The notes beneath the pieces were generated by a model. The model was given only the letters and a program-made list of their open reading frames with translations. It was not told the DNA's origin and made no database searches. A DNA stretch of 64,000 bases from Mesorhizobium waimense (lineage in GTDB: Bacteria > Pseudomonadota > Alphaproteobacteria > Rhizobiales > Rhizobiaceae), in contig NZ_QZWZ01000007.1 in the NCBI RefSeq assembly GCF_003601975.1, positions 1 to 64,000 on the forward strand. The letters are read 5' to 3'. Of the stretch, positions 51,808 to 60,358 are shown in pieces; within the stretch, counting starts at the first letter, position 1; each line of letters begins with the position of its first letter. The position numbers and the translations under genes are program-made.

Positions 51808-54800
51808 ATGACCACCGACACGAATGAAAAAAAGCCTTTCAATCTTTCGCGCTGGGCGATCGGACACCCGAGCATTGCGCGCTTCCTGTTTGGCCTGATC
51901 ATCATCGCCGGCGCGCTCGGCCTGATGCGCATGGGCCAGAAGGAGGACCCGGATTTCACCTTCCGCGTCATGGTCGTGCAGGCGGTCTGGCCAGGCTCCT
52001 CGATCAAGGAGATGGAAGACCAGGTCGTCAACAAGATCGAGCGCAAGCTGCAGGAAACGCCGCACCTCGATTTCGTGCGCTCCTACACCCGCGCCGGCAG
52101 CGCCATCATCACGGTCCAGATCAAGGGCGACACCAACGCCGACCAGGTGAAGGATGCCTTCTACCAGGTGCGCAAGAAGGTCGGCGATATCGCCGGCGAT
52201 CTGCCGCAAGGCCTGCTCGGTCCCTATTTCAACGACGAGTTCGGCGACACCTTCATCACGCTGCATTCGATCAGCGGCGACGGCTACAGCTATCCCGAGC
52301 TGAAGAAGTTCGCCATCCAGGCGCGCGATATGCTGCTGACGACGGCCGGCGTCGAGAAGGCGGTCATCATCGGCGACCAGCCCGAAAAACTCTATGTCGA
52401 CGTTTCGTCCAAGGCGCTCGCCGAACGCGGCCTGACGCTCACCGATCTGCAGAACGCCATCAAGGGCCAAAACAATGTCGATCCGGCAGGCTCGGTCGAT
52501 ACAGGCCTGCGTTCGGTGCGCATCTCGGTCGAGGGCGACGTGACCAAGGCGGCCGACATCCGCGAGCTGCGCCTGCGCGCCGGCAACCAGGTAACGCGGC
52601 TGGGCGACATCGCCACCGTGACCTCCGGTCTCGAGGATCCCTACCAGCGCAAATATCGCTTCAACGGCCACGAGAGCGTCCAGGTCGGCGTCGTCATGGC
52701 CAAGGGCTTCAACGTCAAAGACGTCGGCAAGGACGTCGAGGCGACCTACCAGCGCTTCGAGGAAGGGCTGCCCTATGGCGTTGCGGTCGACCAGATTTCC
52801 GACCAGCCCGAGGTCGTCAAGGACGCCGTCAACGAGTTCATGGAGGCGCTTGGCGAGGCGCTGCTGATCGTGCTCGTCGTTTCGTTCCTGTCGATCGGCT
52901 GGCGCTCCGGTCTGGTGATCGCGATTGCCATTCCGCTGGTTTTGGCCGCCACCTTTGCCATCATGTACGAGATCGGCATCGACCTGCAGCGCATTTCGCT
53001 CGGCGCGCTGATCATCGCGCTCGGGTTGCTGGTCGACGACGCCATGATCGTCGTCGAGATGATGGAACGAAAGCTTGAGGAGGGGCTGGTCAAGATCGAG
53101 GCGGCGAGCTTTGCCTACTCCTCGACGGCCTTCCCGATGCTGACCGGCACGCTGATCACCACCGCCGGCTTCATCCCGGTCGGCTTCGCCGCCTCGACGG
53201 CCGGCGAATATGTGCGCACCCTGTTCTACGTCGTCGGCATCGCGCTGGTCGTGTCCTGGTTCGTGGCGGTCTATTTCACGCCATGGCTCGGCCACATGAT
53301 CCTGAAGCAGCGCAAGCATGCCGGCAATCATCACGATGCCTTCGACACCAGCTTCTACCGTCGGCTTCGCGCCACCGTCGGCTGGGCCGTGCGCCATCGC
53401 ATCATCGTCCTGGTGATGACCCTGGTCACCTTCGGCACCAGCCTGTGGGCGTTCCAGTTCATCCCGCAGAATTTCTTCCCGCAGTCCTCGCGTCCGGAAA
53501 TCCTGGTCGATCTCTGGCTGCCGGAAGGCACGAGCATCAAGGAAGTCGAGACGCAGGCCAAGGCGCTGGAATCCAGGATGATGGACGACCCGGACAAGCG
53601 TTTCATCGCCACCTATATCGGCGAGGGCGCGCCGCGCTTCTTCCTGCCGCTCGACCAGCAGCTCAGGAATCCGAACTTCGCCCAGCTTCTGGTCATGGCC
53701 AAGGACGAACCGGCCCGCGAGAGGCTGATCGTCAAGCTGCGCACCATATTGGCGGAGGATTTCCCCTCGATCCGTTCCAAGGTCGACCGCCTGTTCCTCG
53801 GCCCGCCCACCGGCTGGCCGGTGCAGATGCGCGTCATGGGTCCGGATCGCCAGGAGGTGCGTCGCATTGCCGACGAGGTGAAGGCGAAGTTCCAGGCCAA
53901 TCCGCTGCTCGGCGCCGTCCATGACGACTGGCTGGAGCCGGTGCCGGCGATGAAGCTGGTCATCGACCAGGATCGCGCCCGTGCACTCGGCGTCAGCTCG
54001 CAGCGCATCCGCCAGATGCTGCAGGCAACCATGTCCGGCGCGCCGCTCGACGACTTCCGCGACGGCGAGGAGACGGTCTCCATCGTCGCCCGTGAGCCGC
54101 AGGCGAGCCGCAAGCTGCTGTCGTCGGTCGACTCGGTCTATATCCCGACCGACTTCGGTGGCTTCGTGCCGCTGTCGCAAGTGGCCAAGGTCGTTCCGGT
54201 GCTGGAGCAGGGCGTCGAATGGCGGCGCGACCGCCTGCCGACCATCTCGGTGCGCGGCACGCTGCCGGACGGCGTGCAGTCCAACGATGTCGTCACCAAG
54301 ATGTACAACGACATCAAGGGCCTGCGCGATGGTCTCGCGCCCGGCTACAAGATCGAGATCCAGGGTGGCGCCGAGGATTCGGCCGAGAGCCAGGCTTCGA
54401 TCGCCGCGAAAGCTCCGATCATGCTGGCCATCATCGTCGTGCTACTGATGATCCAGCTGCAGCATTTCGGCAAGGCGATGCTGGTGCTGGCCACCGGCCC
54501 GCTCGGCATCATCGGCGCGGCTGCCGCGCTGTTGATCAGCGGGGCGCCGTTCGGCTTCGTCGCCATCCTTGGCGTCATCGCGCTGCTCGGCATCATCATG
54601 CGCAACTCGATCATCCTGGTCGACCAGATCGACCAGGACATAGCCAGAGGCATGGAACGATCCGAGGCCATCATCGGCTCGGCTGTCCGCCGCTTCCGGC
54701 CGATCGTGCTGACGGCGATGACGGCGGTGCTGGCGCTGATCCCGATCTCGCGCGCCGTCTTCTGGGGCCCGCTCGCCTACGCCATGATGGGCGGCATCCT

Positions 54801-54954
54801 CGTCGCCACCGTCCTCACCATCCTTGTGCTTCCGGCAGCCTACGCTCTGTTCTTCGGCCGCGAGCCCAAGAAGCGTGGAGCCGAGGAGCAACCGGCCGAC
54901 GCCGGGCCGGCGGAGAACATCGAACAGCCGCAGCTGGCGCTGGCGGCGGAATGA
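51808..54954 (+). CDS. RND efflux transporter, inner-membrane pump
   Basis: A 1048-residue resistance-nodulation-division permease with the expected twelve transmembrane helices in two repeats, each with a large periplasmic loop. TM4 contains the proton-relay pair in LGLLVDDAMIVVEMME, and the second half has FGFVAILGVIALLGIIMRNSIILVDQI. The N-terminus KPFNLSRWAIGHPSIARFLFGL is that of the hydrophobe/amphiphile subfamily resembling multidrug pumps. It exports compounds using the proton gradient with the adaptor encoded upstream. Substrates are unknown. A strong hairpin terminator follows six bases after the stop. Confidence 0.92.
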   Translation: MTTDTNEKKPFNLSRWAIGHPSIARFLFGLIIIAGALGLMRMGQKEDPDFTFRVMVVQAVWPGSSIKEMEDQVVNKIERKLQETPHLDFVRSYTRAGSAIITVQIKGDTNADQVKDAFYQVRKKVGDIAGDLPQGLLGPYFNDEFGDTFITLHSISGDGYSYPELKKFAIQARDMLLTTAGVEKAVIIGDQPEKLYVDVSSKALAERGLTLTDLQNAIKGQNNVDPAGSVDTGLRSVRISVEGDVTKAADIRELRLRAGNQVTRLGDIATVTSGLEDPYQRKYRFNGHESVQVGVVMAKGFNVKDVGKDVEATYQRFEEGLPYGVAVDQISDQPEVVKDAVNEFMEALGEALLIVLVVSFLSIGWRSGLVIAIAIPLVLAATFAIMYEIGIDLQRISLGALIIALGLLVDDAMIVVEMMERKLEEGLVKIEAASFAYSSTAFPMLTGTLITTAGFIPVGFAASTAGEYVRTLFYVVGIALVVSWFVAVYFTPWLGHMILKQRKHAGNHHDAFDTSFYRRLRATVGWAVRHRIIVLVMTLVTFGTSLWAFQFIPQNFFPQSSRPEILVDLWLPEGTSIKEVETQAKALESRMMDDPDKRFIATYIGEGAPRFFLPLDQQLRNPNFAQLLVMAKDEPARERLIVKLRTILAEDFPSIRSKVDRLFLGPPTGWPVQMRVMGPDRQEVRRIADEVKAKFQANPLLGAVHDDWLEPVPAMKLVIDQDRARALGVSSQRIRQMLQATMSGAPLDDFRDGEETVSIVAREPQASRKLLSSVDSVYIPTDFGGFVPLSQVAKVVPVLEQGVEWRRDRLPTISVRGTLPDGVQSNDVVTKMYNDIKGLRDGLAPGYKIEIQGGAEDSAESQASIAAKAPIMLAIIVVLLMIQLQHFGKAMLVLATGPLGIIGAAAALLISGAPFGFVAILGVIALLGIIMRNSIILVDQIDQDIARGMERSEAIIGSAVRRFRPIVLTAMTAVLALIPISRAVFWGPLAYAMMGGILVATVLTILVLPAAYALFFGREPKKRGAEEQPADAGPAENIEQPQLALAAE

Positions 54955-54959
54955 AAAAA

Positions 54960-54995
54960 GCCGGCCGGTCGATGTCTCGACCGGCCGGCATTTTC
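54960..54995. terminator. Bidirectional rho-independent terminator
   Basis: GCCGGCCGGTCGA (54960-54972) and TCGACCGGCCGGC (54977-54989) form a perfect 13-bp stem with loop TGTC. AAAAAA precedes and ATTTTC follows, so it works in both directions for the RND gene and the convergent APC permease gene (stop at 55038). Confidence 0.9.
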
Positions 54996-55037
54996 TTGGG
55001 TCAACCAGGCGCTTTGAGCTACGCCCGATCCTTGAGG

Positions 55038-56747
55038 TCAGATGACGAACAGCCAGTTGGCCAGCAGCATCACCGCCACGCCGGCGACCAGTGTCAGATA
55101 GGGCAGCATTCCCGCCTTCTTGACCTTGAGATCGGCTGACGACATGCCGAGGTCGGCCAGCATGTGGTCGGGGAACTTGCCGCCATCCTGGATGTAGTGG
55201 CGGAAGCAGAACACCGGGATGATCAGCGCCGCGGTGATCAGGCCGGCCCACAGCGCCATCGGGTTCCAGACCTTGGCGCCGGCGCCCATGAAGATCGCAT
55301 TGACATAGGCAAAGATCGCCCCGACGCCGAGTAGCCAACTCGGTGCCTTCCACGGCCGTGCGATATGGCCGTTGTCGATGCGGTGGATCCAGCCGGCATT
55401 GAGGTTGAGGAAGTTGAAGATGATGTAGCCGCAGTTCGACACGGCGAGGATGAAGAAGAAGCTCGTCGCGTCGGCCGAGGCGATGGCCAGCACGATCAGA
55501 TTGAAGACGAGGTCGGTCCACATAGCTCGCGTCGGCGCGCCATGCTCGTTGACGTGGCTGAGATAGCGCGGCAGCCAGCCATCGACGGAGCCCTGGTAGA
55601 GGGTGCGCGAGGAACCGGCCATCGCCGTCATGATGCAGAGCACCAGCGCCAGGATCATCAGCATGACGAGCAGGCTGTGGATCAGCTGTCCGCCGCCGAC
55701 CATGCCAGCCAGTGCATCGGCAACGCCGGAACCGTCGACGATCGGCGTCGCGAGCATGCCGTTCAAGCCAAGCACGCCCTGAAAGGTGAAGGGCACCAGG
55801 ATGAACAAAAGCATGCATAGCAGGCCGGAATAGAAGATCGCCTTGAACGTGTCGGTGCCGGGGTTCTTGAACTCGGACGTGTAGCAGACGGCGGTCTCAA
55901 AACCGTAGGTCGACCACGCGGCGATGAACATGCCGCCAAGCACCAGCGTCCAGCCGGCGATGTTCCACGCGCCGGGCTCGGGCGCGTAGGCGGCGGCTAG
56001 AGGCACCAGCGGCGAGAAATTCGCCCAGTTGATCTGGCCGGTGAAGATCGGCACGACGCCGACGATCAGCATCGGGATGATGACCAAAAGGCCGATGTAT
56101 TTCTGCACATTGGCGGTGCCGAGAATGCCGCGATGCTGGATCGAGAAGATGATCAGCATCAGCACCGCGCCGATGAAGAAGGTTGAGTTGAAGGTGAAGG
56201 AGACCGGACCCAGCGTGTGGCTCCACAGCGACCAGGTGCGGATCGCCGGTGTCGCGGCAGCGGTCACCGCGGCGATGGCGTCGGCGGGAGCTGTTCCAAC
56301 ATGCGCCGCTATATAGGCGGCGACGTCTGGCGAGGTCTCGCTGAACATAGGCAGCGGCGCCAGCGCATTGAGGATGTAGGCGGCGGCGATCGAGCAGCCG
56401 AGCGACAGCACCGGCGACCAGGCGAACCAGTTGCACCACACCGACAGCGGCGCGATGAACTTGGAGTAGCGCAGCCAGGCGGTGGCACCGTAGATCGAGG
56501 CGCCGCCGGACTTGTTCGGGAACAGGCCGGCGATTTCCGCGTAGGTGAAGGACTGCAGGAAGCCCATGATCATGGACACGGTCCAGATCACAAAGGCCAG
56601 CGTTCCGGTCGTGCCGGCAATGCCGCCGATCGAAAACAGGACGAGGGCTGGAACGCCGCTGGCCACCCAGAAGGCGCCGCGCCAGTCGATGTTCCGGTGC
56701 AGCTGCCCTTCGGCAGGCTGCACCAGGGCAGTGGTTACCGTGCTCAT
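55038..56747 (-). CDS. APC-superfamily amino acid/amine permease
   Basis: A 569-residue permease with about twelve transmembrane helices. The first contains the unwound glycine motif FWVASGVPALVLFSIGGIAGTTG, typical of the APC (amino acid-polyamine-organocation) fold, and helix 6 contains STYGFETAVCYTSEFKNP. It is the last gene of the reverse-strand methylamine-type block, 249 bp after the Tdm-like gene, so it probably imports a related amine or amino acid, for example sarcosine, N-methylglutamate or a similar compound (inference). A palindromic operator-like site lies upstream, so it may have its own promoter. Ligand unproven. Confidence 0.85.
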   Translation of the reverse strand: MSTVTTALVQPAEGQLHRNIDWRGAFWVASGVPALVLFSIGGIAGTTGTLAFVIWTVSMIMGFLQSFTYAEIAGLFPNKSGGASIYGATAWLRYSKFIAPLSVWCNWFAWSPVLSLGCSIAAAYILNALAPLPMFSETSPDVAAYIAAHVGTAPADAIAAVTAAATPAIRTWSLWSHTLGPVSFTFNSTFFIGAVLMLIIFSIQHRGILGTANVQKYIGLLVIIPMLIVGVVPIFTGQINWANFSPLVPLAAAYAPEPGAWNIAGWTLVLGGMFIAAWSTYGFETAVCYTSEFKNPGTDTFKAIFYSGLLCMLLFILVPFTFQGVLGLNGMLATPIVDGSGVADALAGMVGGGQLIHSLLVMLMILALVLCIMTAMAGSSRTLYQGSVDGWLPRYLSHVNEHGAPTRAMWTDLVFNLIVLAIASADATSFFFILAVSNCGYIIFNFLNLNAGWIHRIDNGHIARPWKAPSWLLGVGAIFAYVNAIFMGAGAKVWNPMALWAGLITAALIIPVFCFRHYIQDGGKFPDHMLADLGMSSADLKVKKAGMLPYLTLVAGVAVMLLANWLFVI

Positions 56748-56903
56748 GTGTCTGTGTTCCCCTTTTTGTTGTCCCCGCCGGCGACGCCTCGGCTTCGCGA
56801 AGCTTCCCCCGACATGATATGGCCGACTGTCAGTGTTTCCACTCAGTCGTATTTTTTTCTTAACAGTGAAGATTGATCCGCCGCGCTTTCACGTCAAGCG
56901 TTT

Positions 56904-56919
56904 TGTGGACATGTGCACA
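56904..56919. promoter_or_regulatory. Operator-like palindrome upstream of the APC permease gene
   Basis: TGTGGACATGTGCACA is symmetrical at seven of eight positions. It lies in the 249-bp gap (56748-56996) between the Tdm-like and permease genes, near an AT-rich stretch around 56852-56864. The form resembles GntR-type operators. No regulator gene is adjacent in the window. Confidence 0.4.
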
Positions 56920-56996
56920 TCACTGTGACCGCGCATCCATTTCGACGCCGGTGAGTGCCGTAGGGCGAGCTGGTTTTGCCGGGCCTCAAGCTGGCG

Positions 56997-59366
56997 TCAG
57001 GAGCGCGGTTTGGTCTTCTGCGGGTCGTAATGGGCGAAGGCCACGACCCGTGCCGGCAGCCGCTTGGCATGGCCGTCGAGCTTGCCGATCTCGACCTCGG
57101 TGCCGACAGCCGAATGGATGACATCGAGCCTCGCCAGCGCGATGGTCTTGTTCAGCACGGGTGAGCGCATGCCCGAGGTGACGACGCCGATCTGGGCACG
57201 GCCGACATGCACGCAGTCGCCATGGCCGACAGCGACATTGGCGCCAATGTCGAGCCCGACCAGCTTCGTCTGCGGGTGTTCCTTGCGGCGAATCAGCGCC
57301 TCGCGGCCGATGAAATCGTCGGTCTTGGTCTTCAGCGGCACGGTGAAGCCGATGCCGGCCTCGAACGGATCGGTCTGGTCGGAGAACTCGTAGCCGGCGA
57401 AAATCAGCCCGGCCTCGATGCGCACCATGTCGAGCGCCTGCAGTCCCATCGGCTTCAGCCCGTGCGGCTGGCCGGCATCCCAGATCGCGTCGAAGACTTT
57501 TTCGGCGTCGCGTGGATGGCACCAGATCTCGTAGCCGAGCTCGCCGGTATAGCCGGTGCGCGAGACGACGACGGGGATGCCGTTGCCGCCGCCAATGCGG
57601 GCGACGGCGAAACGGAACCATTCGAGCTCGTCGATCGATGGCTGCAGCGGCGAGGTCCAGATGACCTCCCGGAGGATGTCGCGGCTCTTCGGCCCTTGCA
57701 CGGCGACATTATGCATCTGATCCGTGGAGGAGCGCACCAGCACATTGAGGCCAAGTTTCTTGGCCGTCTCGCGCAGCCATTCGCCGGACAGATCGTCGCC
57801 GCCGACCCAGCGGAAATTGTCCTTGCCGAGCCGAAGCAGCGTGCCGTCGTCGATCATGCCGCCATGCTCGTAGCACATCGCCGTATAGACGACCTGACCG
57901 ACGCCGAGTTTCTTCACGTCACGGGTCAGCGTGTATTGCAGAAGCGCCTCGGAGTCAGGGCCGGTGACCTCGAACTTGCGCAGCGGCGACAGGTCCATGA
58001 TGACCGCGTCCTGCCGGCAGGCCCAATATTCGGCGATCGGCCCTTCCTTGGCGAAGGAGTTGGCCAGCCAATACCCCCTGTACTCGACGAAGTCGCGCGT
58101 GTGCTTGGCAAAGCTCGAATGAAAGGATGTCTCGCGGGTCATTTTCGGTTCCGAATCGGGCGTCATGCGTCTGGCGATCGCTCGCGAGAATTTGTGCTGG
58201 CCGGAATAGGTCCGCACGTGGATGTCAGTGAGGTTCCAGCCATTGGCGGGCGTCGTGTCGTCCGGGCAAGCGGAGGACACGCAGACGATATCGGTGAGGG
58301 CTCTCAGCAGCACATAATCGCCCGGCCGCGACCACGGCTCGTCGGAGACCATGACGCCATGCGCGTCGATCGCCGTGTTGAAGAAAAAGTTGATCGCCAT
58401 CCAGCCGGCGCGAGGCGTGACGCCCTTGTCCGACAGCGCGCGATTAAAGTTCTCCGAGCAGTTGGTGTGGCCGGGATAGCCGATGTCGTCGTAATATTTG
58501 GCCGCGCACGCGAGCGCGAAAGCGTCGTGCCGCCCGCACGTGTCCTGCACCACCTCGACCAGCGGTTCCATGTCCTGGTCGTAATATTTCGAGTGCAGGC
58601 CGGGCATCGGATAGCTCGATCCCATCAGCGTGCGCGTCGTGGTCACGTCGAGCGGATGATCGCGCCCCTTGTCCAGCTTGCGCGCCGAAAAGCACTGGAA
58701 GTCGGTGCATTGCCGGCCGTCGACATCGATGATCTGCAGATAGTCGCCGGCCTTGATGAAATAGGATTCCGCCGTCGCCGAATGCACCCTGAGGTCGAGC
58801 ACGGGATCGGCAAGTGGGTCGCCGAGCTGAGACTTCGCCGCCGTGCGGATGGTGGCGCGACGGACGATCACAGTGAGCGGCGTGGCGGTGTCGTGGCCGT
58901 CGACCAGCATTGGCCCGCCAGGCGCAGCAATCAGCATCGCGCCGTCGCGCGCGACGGTGAAACTTTGCTCGGTGCCGGCGGGCGTTGCACCGCCGAACAC
59001 ACGCACCGCCTTCGCCTGATCGAGCTGCACCTGACGGCGTTTGAGCCCGCGGCGCACAGCCGAAAGACTGTCGTCGCCGTCGACAAGCAGCGCCTTGATG
59101 CCGGCGGCATTGCTGTTGGATTTTTCGCCGAGGATGGTGGGGTCAGTGGCACCAGACTTGTCCCAGGCCAGTAGCTCGCAGGCCTGGCCGCCCTCGACAT
59201 TGCGCACGCTGATCGTGTCGCCGGCCTCGACCTCGATCAGCACTGCGCCATTGCCCTGGATCGTGTAGCGCTCCATGCCGGGCGGCAGCGCGATCTGCCC
59301 GGGCCTGAGGATCAGGCTCGGCCGGGGCGGTCCGGCGGCAACGGCAGGGTAGGGCGACTGGCTCAT
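56997..59366 (-). CDS. tdm: DUF1989-GcvT fusion, probable trimethylamine-N-oxide demethylase (Tdm-like)
   Basis: A 789-residue two-part enzyme. Residues about 15-390 hold a DUF1989-type region, the first half weaker and the second canonical (DYLQIIDVDGRQCTDFQCF, GYPGHTNCSENFNRAL, VCVSSACPDDTTP). His300 and Cys303 in GHTNC and Cys362/Cys367 are candidate zinc ligands. Residues about 420-789 form a tetrahydrofolate-binding GcvT domain (DLSPLRKFEVTGPDSEAL, SRTGYTGELGYEIW). This exact order is that of TMAO demethylase, which splits trimethylamine N-oxide into dimethylamine and formaldehyde with the folate domain handling the C1 unit. The neighbours (four-subunit oxidase/dehydrogenase of the N-methylglutamate type, APC permease) fit a methylated-amine pathway. 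Another methylated substrate remains possible. Confidence 0.68.
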   Translation of the reverse strand: MSQSPYPAVAAGPPRPSLILRPGQIALPPGMERYTIQGNGAVLIEVEAGDTISVRNVEGGQACELLAWDKSGATDPTILGEKSNSNAAGIKALLVDGDDSLSAVRRGLKRRQVQLDQAKAVRVFGGATPAGTEQSFTVARDGAMLIAAPGGPMLVDGHDTATPLTVIVRRATIRTAAKSQLGDPLADPVLDLRVHSATAESYFIKAGDYLQIIDVDGRQCTDFQCFSARKLDKGRDHPLDVTTTRTLMGSSYPMPGLHSKYYDQDMEPLVEVVQDTCGRHDAFALACAAKYYDDIGYPGHTNCSENFNRALSDKGVTPRAGWMAINFFFNTAIDAHGVMVSDEPWSRPGDYVLLRALTDIVCVSSACPDDTTPANGWNLTDIHVRTYSGQHKFSRAIARRMTPDSEPKMTRETSFHSSFAKHTRDFVEYRGYWLANSFAKEGPIAEYWACRQDAVIMDLSPLRKFEVTGPDSEALLQYTLTRDVKKLGVGQVVYTAMCYEHGGMIDDGTLLRLGKDNFRWVGGDDLSGEWLRETAKKLGLNVLVRSSTDQMHNVAVQGPKSRDILREVIWTSPLQPSIDELEWFRFAVARIGGGNGIPVVVSRTGYTGELGYEIWCHPRDAEKVFDAIWDAGQPHGLKPMGLQALDMVRIEAGLIFAGYEFSDQTDPFEAGIGFTVPLKTKTDDFIGREALIRRKEHPQTKLVGLDIGANVAVGHGDCVHVGRAQIGVVTSGMRSPVLNKTIALARLDVIHSAVGTEVEIGKLDGHAKRLPARVVAFAHYDPQKTKPRS

Positions 59367-59404
59367 CTCAGCCTTGCGGTTCGAGAAACAAGTTTGCCTG
59401 TGTG

Positions 59405-59417
59405 TAAAATTATTTTA
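59405..59417. promoter_or_regulatory. AT-rich palindrome upstream of the Tdm-like gene
   Basis: TAAAAT-T-ATTTTA is a perfect 13-bp odd palindrome about 40 bp before the ATG at 59366, in the only AT-rich part of the 371-bp gap (59367-59737). It may hold the promoter -10 region or an operator. The remainder of the gap is a MITE-like repeat. Confidence 0.35.
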
Positions 59418-59522
59418 GCAGCAAGAATAGCAGTGCGGTTGGATTTGGCAAGGCGAAGCTGCTGTGTCGTACGCATCGCTTGCGGTTTGAACTCGCCGCT
59501 CAGCATTATCTTCCGGGCGTTT

Positions 59523-59695
59523 GCGCTGCCCCTCATCTGCCTGCCGGCATCTTCTCCCCGTGAACGGGGAGAAGGGCGCTCTCATCGACGATTTCGCCAC
59601 TCACCAGCGTTGCAAAAGAGGCGCCGGCGCTGCGGCCAGCTTCTTTCTCCCCGCTTACGGGGAGAAATGCCCGGTAGGGCAATGAGGGGCAGCGC
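59523..59695. repeat. MITE-like palindromic element with 52-bp inverted arms
   Basis: The left arm starts GCGCTGCCCCTCATCTGCC and contains its own hairpin CTTCTCCCCGT/ACGGGGAGAAG (59551-59561, 59564-59574). The right arm is its near-perfect reverse complement, with hairpin TTTCTCCCCG/CGGGGAGAAA (59644-59653, 59658-59667) and ending GAGGGGCAGCGC. About 69 bp separate the arms. It separates the soxG-type gene from the Tdm-like gene. Elements of this TTCTCCCCG type are common in Mesorhizobium-like genomes. Confidence 0.7.
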
Positions 59696-59737
59696 CGAGA
59701 TCTATGATTGGCGGTCTCCAGCAAAAGCTGGGAACGA

Positions 59738-60358
59738 TCACGCCTCCGAATGCGCGATCGCAACGCCATACTCAGCGGCCGCATCAAGCATCGTGTGCCA
59801 CAGGCTTTCGGCAAAAGTCGCCAACACAAGAAGGTTGAACACCGCCTGCCCATCCGGGCCGTCGGTGCCACGCCAGAGCGTGACACTGGTGTGGTCGATC
59901 GAAGTCGCCGCTGCAGCGCCGATCGAAAATGCATCCGGATGAAGATCGATCGACGACAGCTTGGCGAGCATGGTGCGCGCCTTGGTGCCCGACACACTGA
60001 TCAAGACGCGTGCATGCGACTGATCGGACAGCGAAGCCGAGGCCGCAAATGCCTGGCCGAGCGCTTCTATCGCATGCTTGCCGCTTTTCGACAGCACAAG
60101 GAACTGGTCGGGTCCGGACCAGATGAGGGTCGCGTCTGCCGCGTCGACCGCCCTTGGCGTATCCGGAGCCGGAACGCCGAAGCGGCCCTTCGCAGCCTCG
60201 GCCATGTGAGCCGCCTTGCTACGCCGCGCCATTACCTGGATCAGGTCGAAGTTGCGGATCTCGGTCAGCGACACGCCGGCATCGCCGCGCGTGCCAAACG
60301 GTCCGGCGACAAGCGCGCGTTCGAGCGGGCTGCGGACCTCCCAGGAAAACTCAGCCAC
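59738..60358 (-). CDS. soxG: Sarcosine oxidase gamma subunit-type protein (SoxG/MgdD-like)
   Basis: A 206-residue subunit of a heterotetrameric sarcosine oxidase or N-methylglutamate dehydrogenase, a GcvT-like fold without an active site of its own. The conserved blocks are TRGDAGVSLTEIRNFDLIQVMAR, LIWSGPDQFLVLS, and SIDLHPDAFSIGAAAATSIDHTSVTLWR. The start chosen is GTG at 60358 with GGAGGG seven bases upstream; an ATG at 60373 overlaps the previous gene more and lacks a site. It overlaps the SoxA-type stop by eight bases and is last in the soxB-D-A-G set. Confidence 0.82.
   Translation of the reverse strand: MAEFSWEVRSPLERALVAGPFGTRGDAGVSLTEIRNFDLIQVMARRSKAAHMAEAAKGRFGVPAPDTPRAVDAADATLIWSGPDQFLVLSKSGKHAIEALGQAFAASASLSDQSHARVLISVSGTKARTMLAKLSSIDLHPDAFSIGAAAATSIDHTSVTLWRGTDGPDGQAVFNLLVLATFAESLWHTMLDAAAEYGVAIAHSEA

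Noticed and set aside
51655..54180. 841-codon reverse-strand open frame opposite the RND pump gene
   Set aside because: A shadow of the RND gene caused by high GC. The product is Asp/His/Arg-rich with no recognisable fold and no ribosome-binding site.
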